7,092 nucleotides of DNA from Acidobacteriota bacterium (GTDB lineage Bacteria > Acidobacteriota > Terriglobia > UBA7540). Numbering within the stretch: the stretch's first letter is position 1; each line of letters starts with the position of its first letter. Under the pieces are notes generated by a model. It ran no database searches. It was not told where the DNA came from and saw only the letters and a program-made list of their open reading frames with translations. The stretch spans positions 1 through 7,092 of the forward strand of contig JAKAWN010000352.1 in the NCBI GenBank assembly GCA_021827245.1, read 5' to 3'. The position numbers were made by a program, and so were the translations under genes. Positions 6,804-7,092 of this stretch are shown here, piece after piece.

Positions 6804-7016
6804 ACGCCATTATGGAATCACAACCCCAGAGGACCGCGCTCGCGTCGGGCAACAGTAGTTTGGACTGCGGCAGAGCTCGTGTGTGATTAGATGTAGGACT
6901 TGATATCAATAACGCTAAGCCCAGGATTTCTTCCATTGAGGCCTGTTTCTGCTATTGAGCACAAGTAGAAATGGCAGATTGGAGAGAAGGTGTCCCGGTT
7001 TTCGTTGGAGGTTGAG
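6804..7016. other. Gene-free stretch between the IS110 leader and the terminal palindrome
   Basis: No gene is visible. Part of it could be the outer non-coding end of the IS110 element. TGTCCCGG at 6991 could be the start of a second insertion sequence, 91 bases before the GTG at 7082, but no matching opposite end is in the window. Confidence 0.3.
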
Positions 7017-7082
7017 CGACGGTTCTCTGACCCGGTTCGGATAGAATCGGGTTGGGAAAATCTCAAGAGAGGAGAACCGTCG
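7017..7082. repeat. Nested palindrome: 11-base outer arms around a 9-pair hairpin
   Basis: The outer arms CGACGGTTCTC (7017-7027) and GAGAACCGTCG (7072-7082) are perfect reverse complements. Inside, ACCCGGTTC (7030-7038) and GAATCGGGT (7044-7052) form a nine-pair stem with one G-U pair and a five-base GGATA loop. The right outer arm covers part of an AGGAG ribosome binding site (7070-7074) and the first base of a GTG start at 7082. The structure could therefore hide translation initiation, act as an operator, or be an element end. Confidence 0.75.
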
Positions 7083-7092
7083 TGGAGAAACG
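7082..7092 (+). CDS. Possible start of a gene running off the window
   Basis: A GTG at 7082 follows AGGAG (7070-7074) by seven bases and opens a frame (Val/Met-Glu-Lys) to the window edge. Only three full codons are visible, so the product is unknown. Because the leader is strongly palindromic and lies beside an IS remnant, a transposase is one possibility. Confidence 0.3.

Noticed and set aside
6935..6959. Direct repeat ATTGAG (6935-6940 and 6954-6959)
   Set aside because: Six bases repeated once in a 25-base stretch is expected by chance; there is no third copy or regular spacing.
1..7092. CRISPR array, tRNA or rRNA genes
   Set aside because: No regularly spaced repeats, and no cloverleaf or rRNA-like conserved blocks were seen on either strand.

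Overview
The window appears to come from a moderately GC-rich bacterium. All confident genes have Shine-Dalgarno sites 6-10 bases before the start. Taxonomy cannot be fixed from sequence alone; the ATP sulfurylase-APS kinase fusion and the IS110-type transposase would fit a soil bacterium such as an acidobacterium, but that is only an impression.

Layout: bases 1-1014 hold no recognisable gene, only one doubtful ORF (33-497) of more AT-rich composition. A plus-strand block of four genes follows: a NodB-like polysaccharide deacetylase (1015-1791), a bifunctional ATP sulfurylase/APS kinase (1956-3872), a CysQ-type PAP phosphatase (4087-4989) and a PAPS-dependent sulfotransferase (5011-6024). The last two are 21 bases apart and almost certainly co-transcribed. 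The first three are separated by gaps of 164 and 214 bases in which I see no terminator. Bases 6180-6739 on the minus strand are a frameshifted, truncated IS110-family transposase whose leader still carries two small hairpins. The window ends in a nested palindrome (7017-7082) overlapping the ribosome binding site and GTG start of a gene that runs off the edge.

How the genes work together: Sat-CysC turns sulfate and ATP into APS and then PAPS. The sulfotransferase uses PAPS to sulfate an unidentified acceptor and releases PAP. CysQ degrades PAP to AMP, removing a product inhibitor. The deacetylase probably edits an N- or O-acetylated sugar on the same glycan. No sulfate-reduction genes (PAPS reductase, sulfite reductase) are visible, so the set looks like a dedicated glycan or small-molecule sulfation module rather than cysteine biosynthesis. 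It is comparable in logic to rhizobial nodPQ/nodH/nodB but with a different architecture. The acceptor molecule is not revealed by this window.
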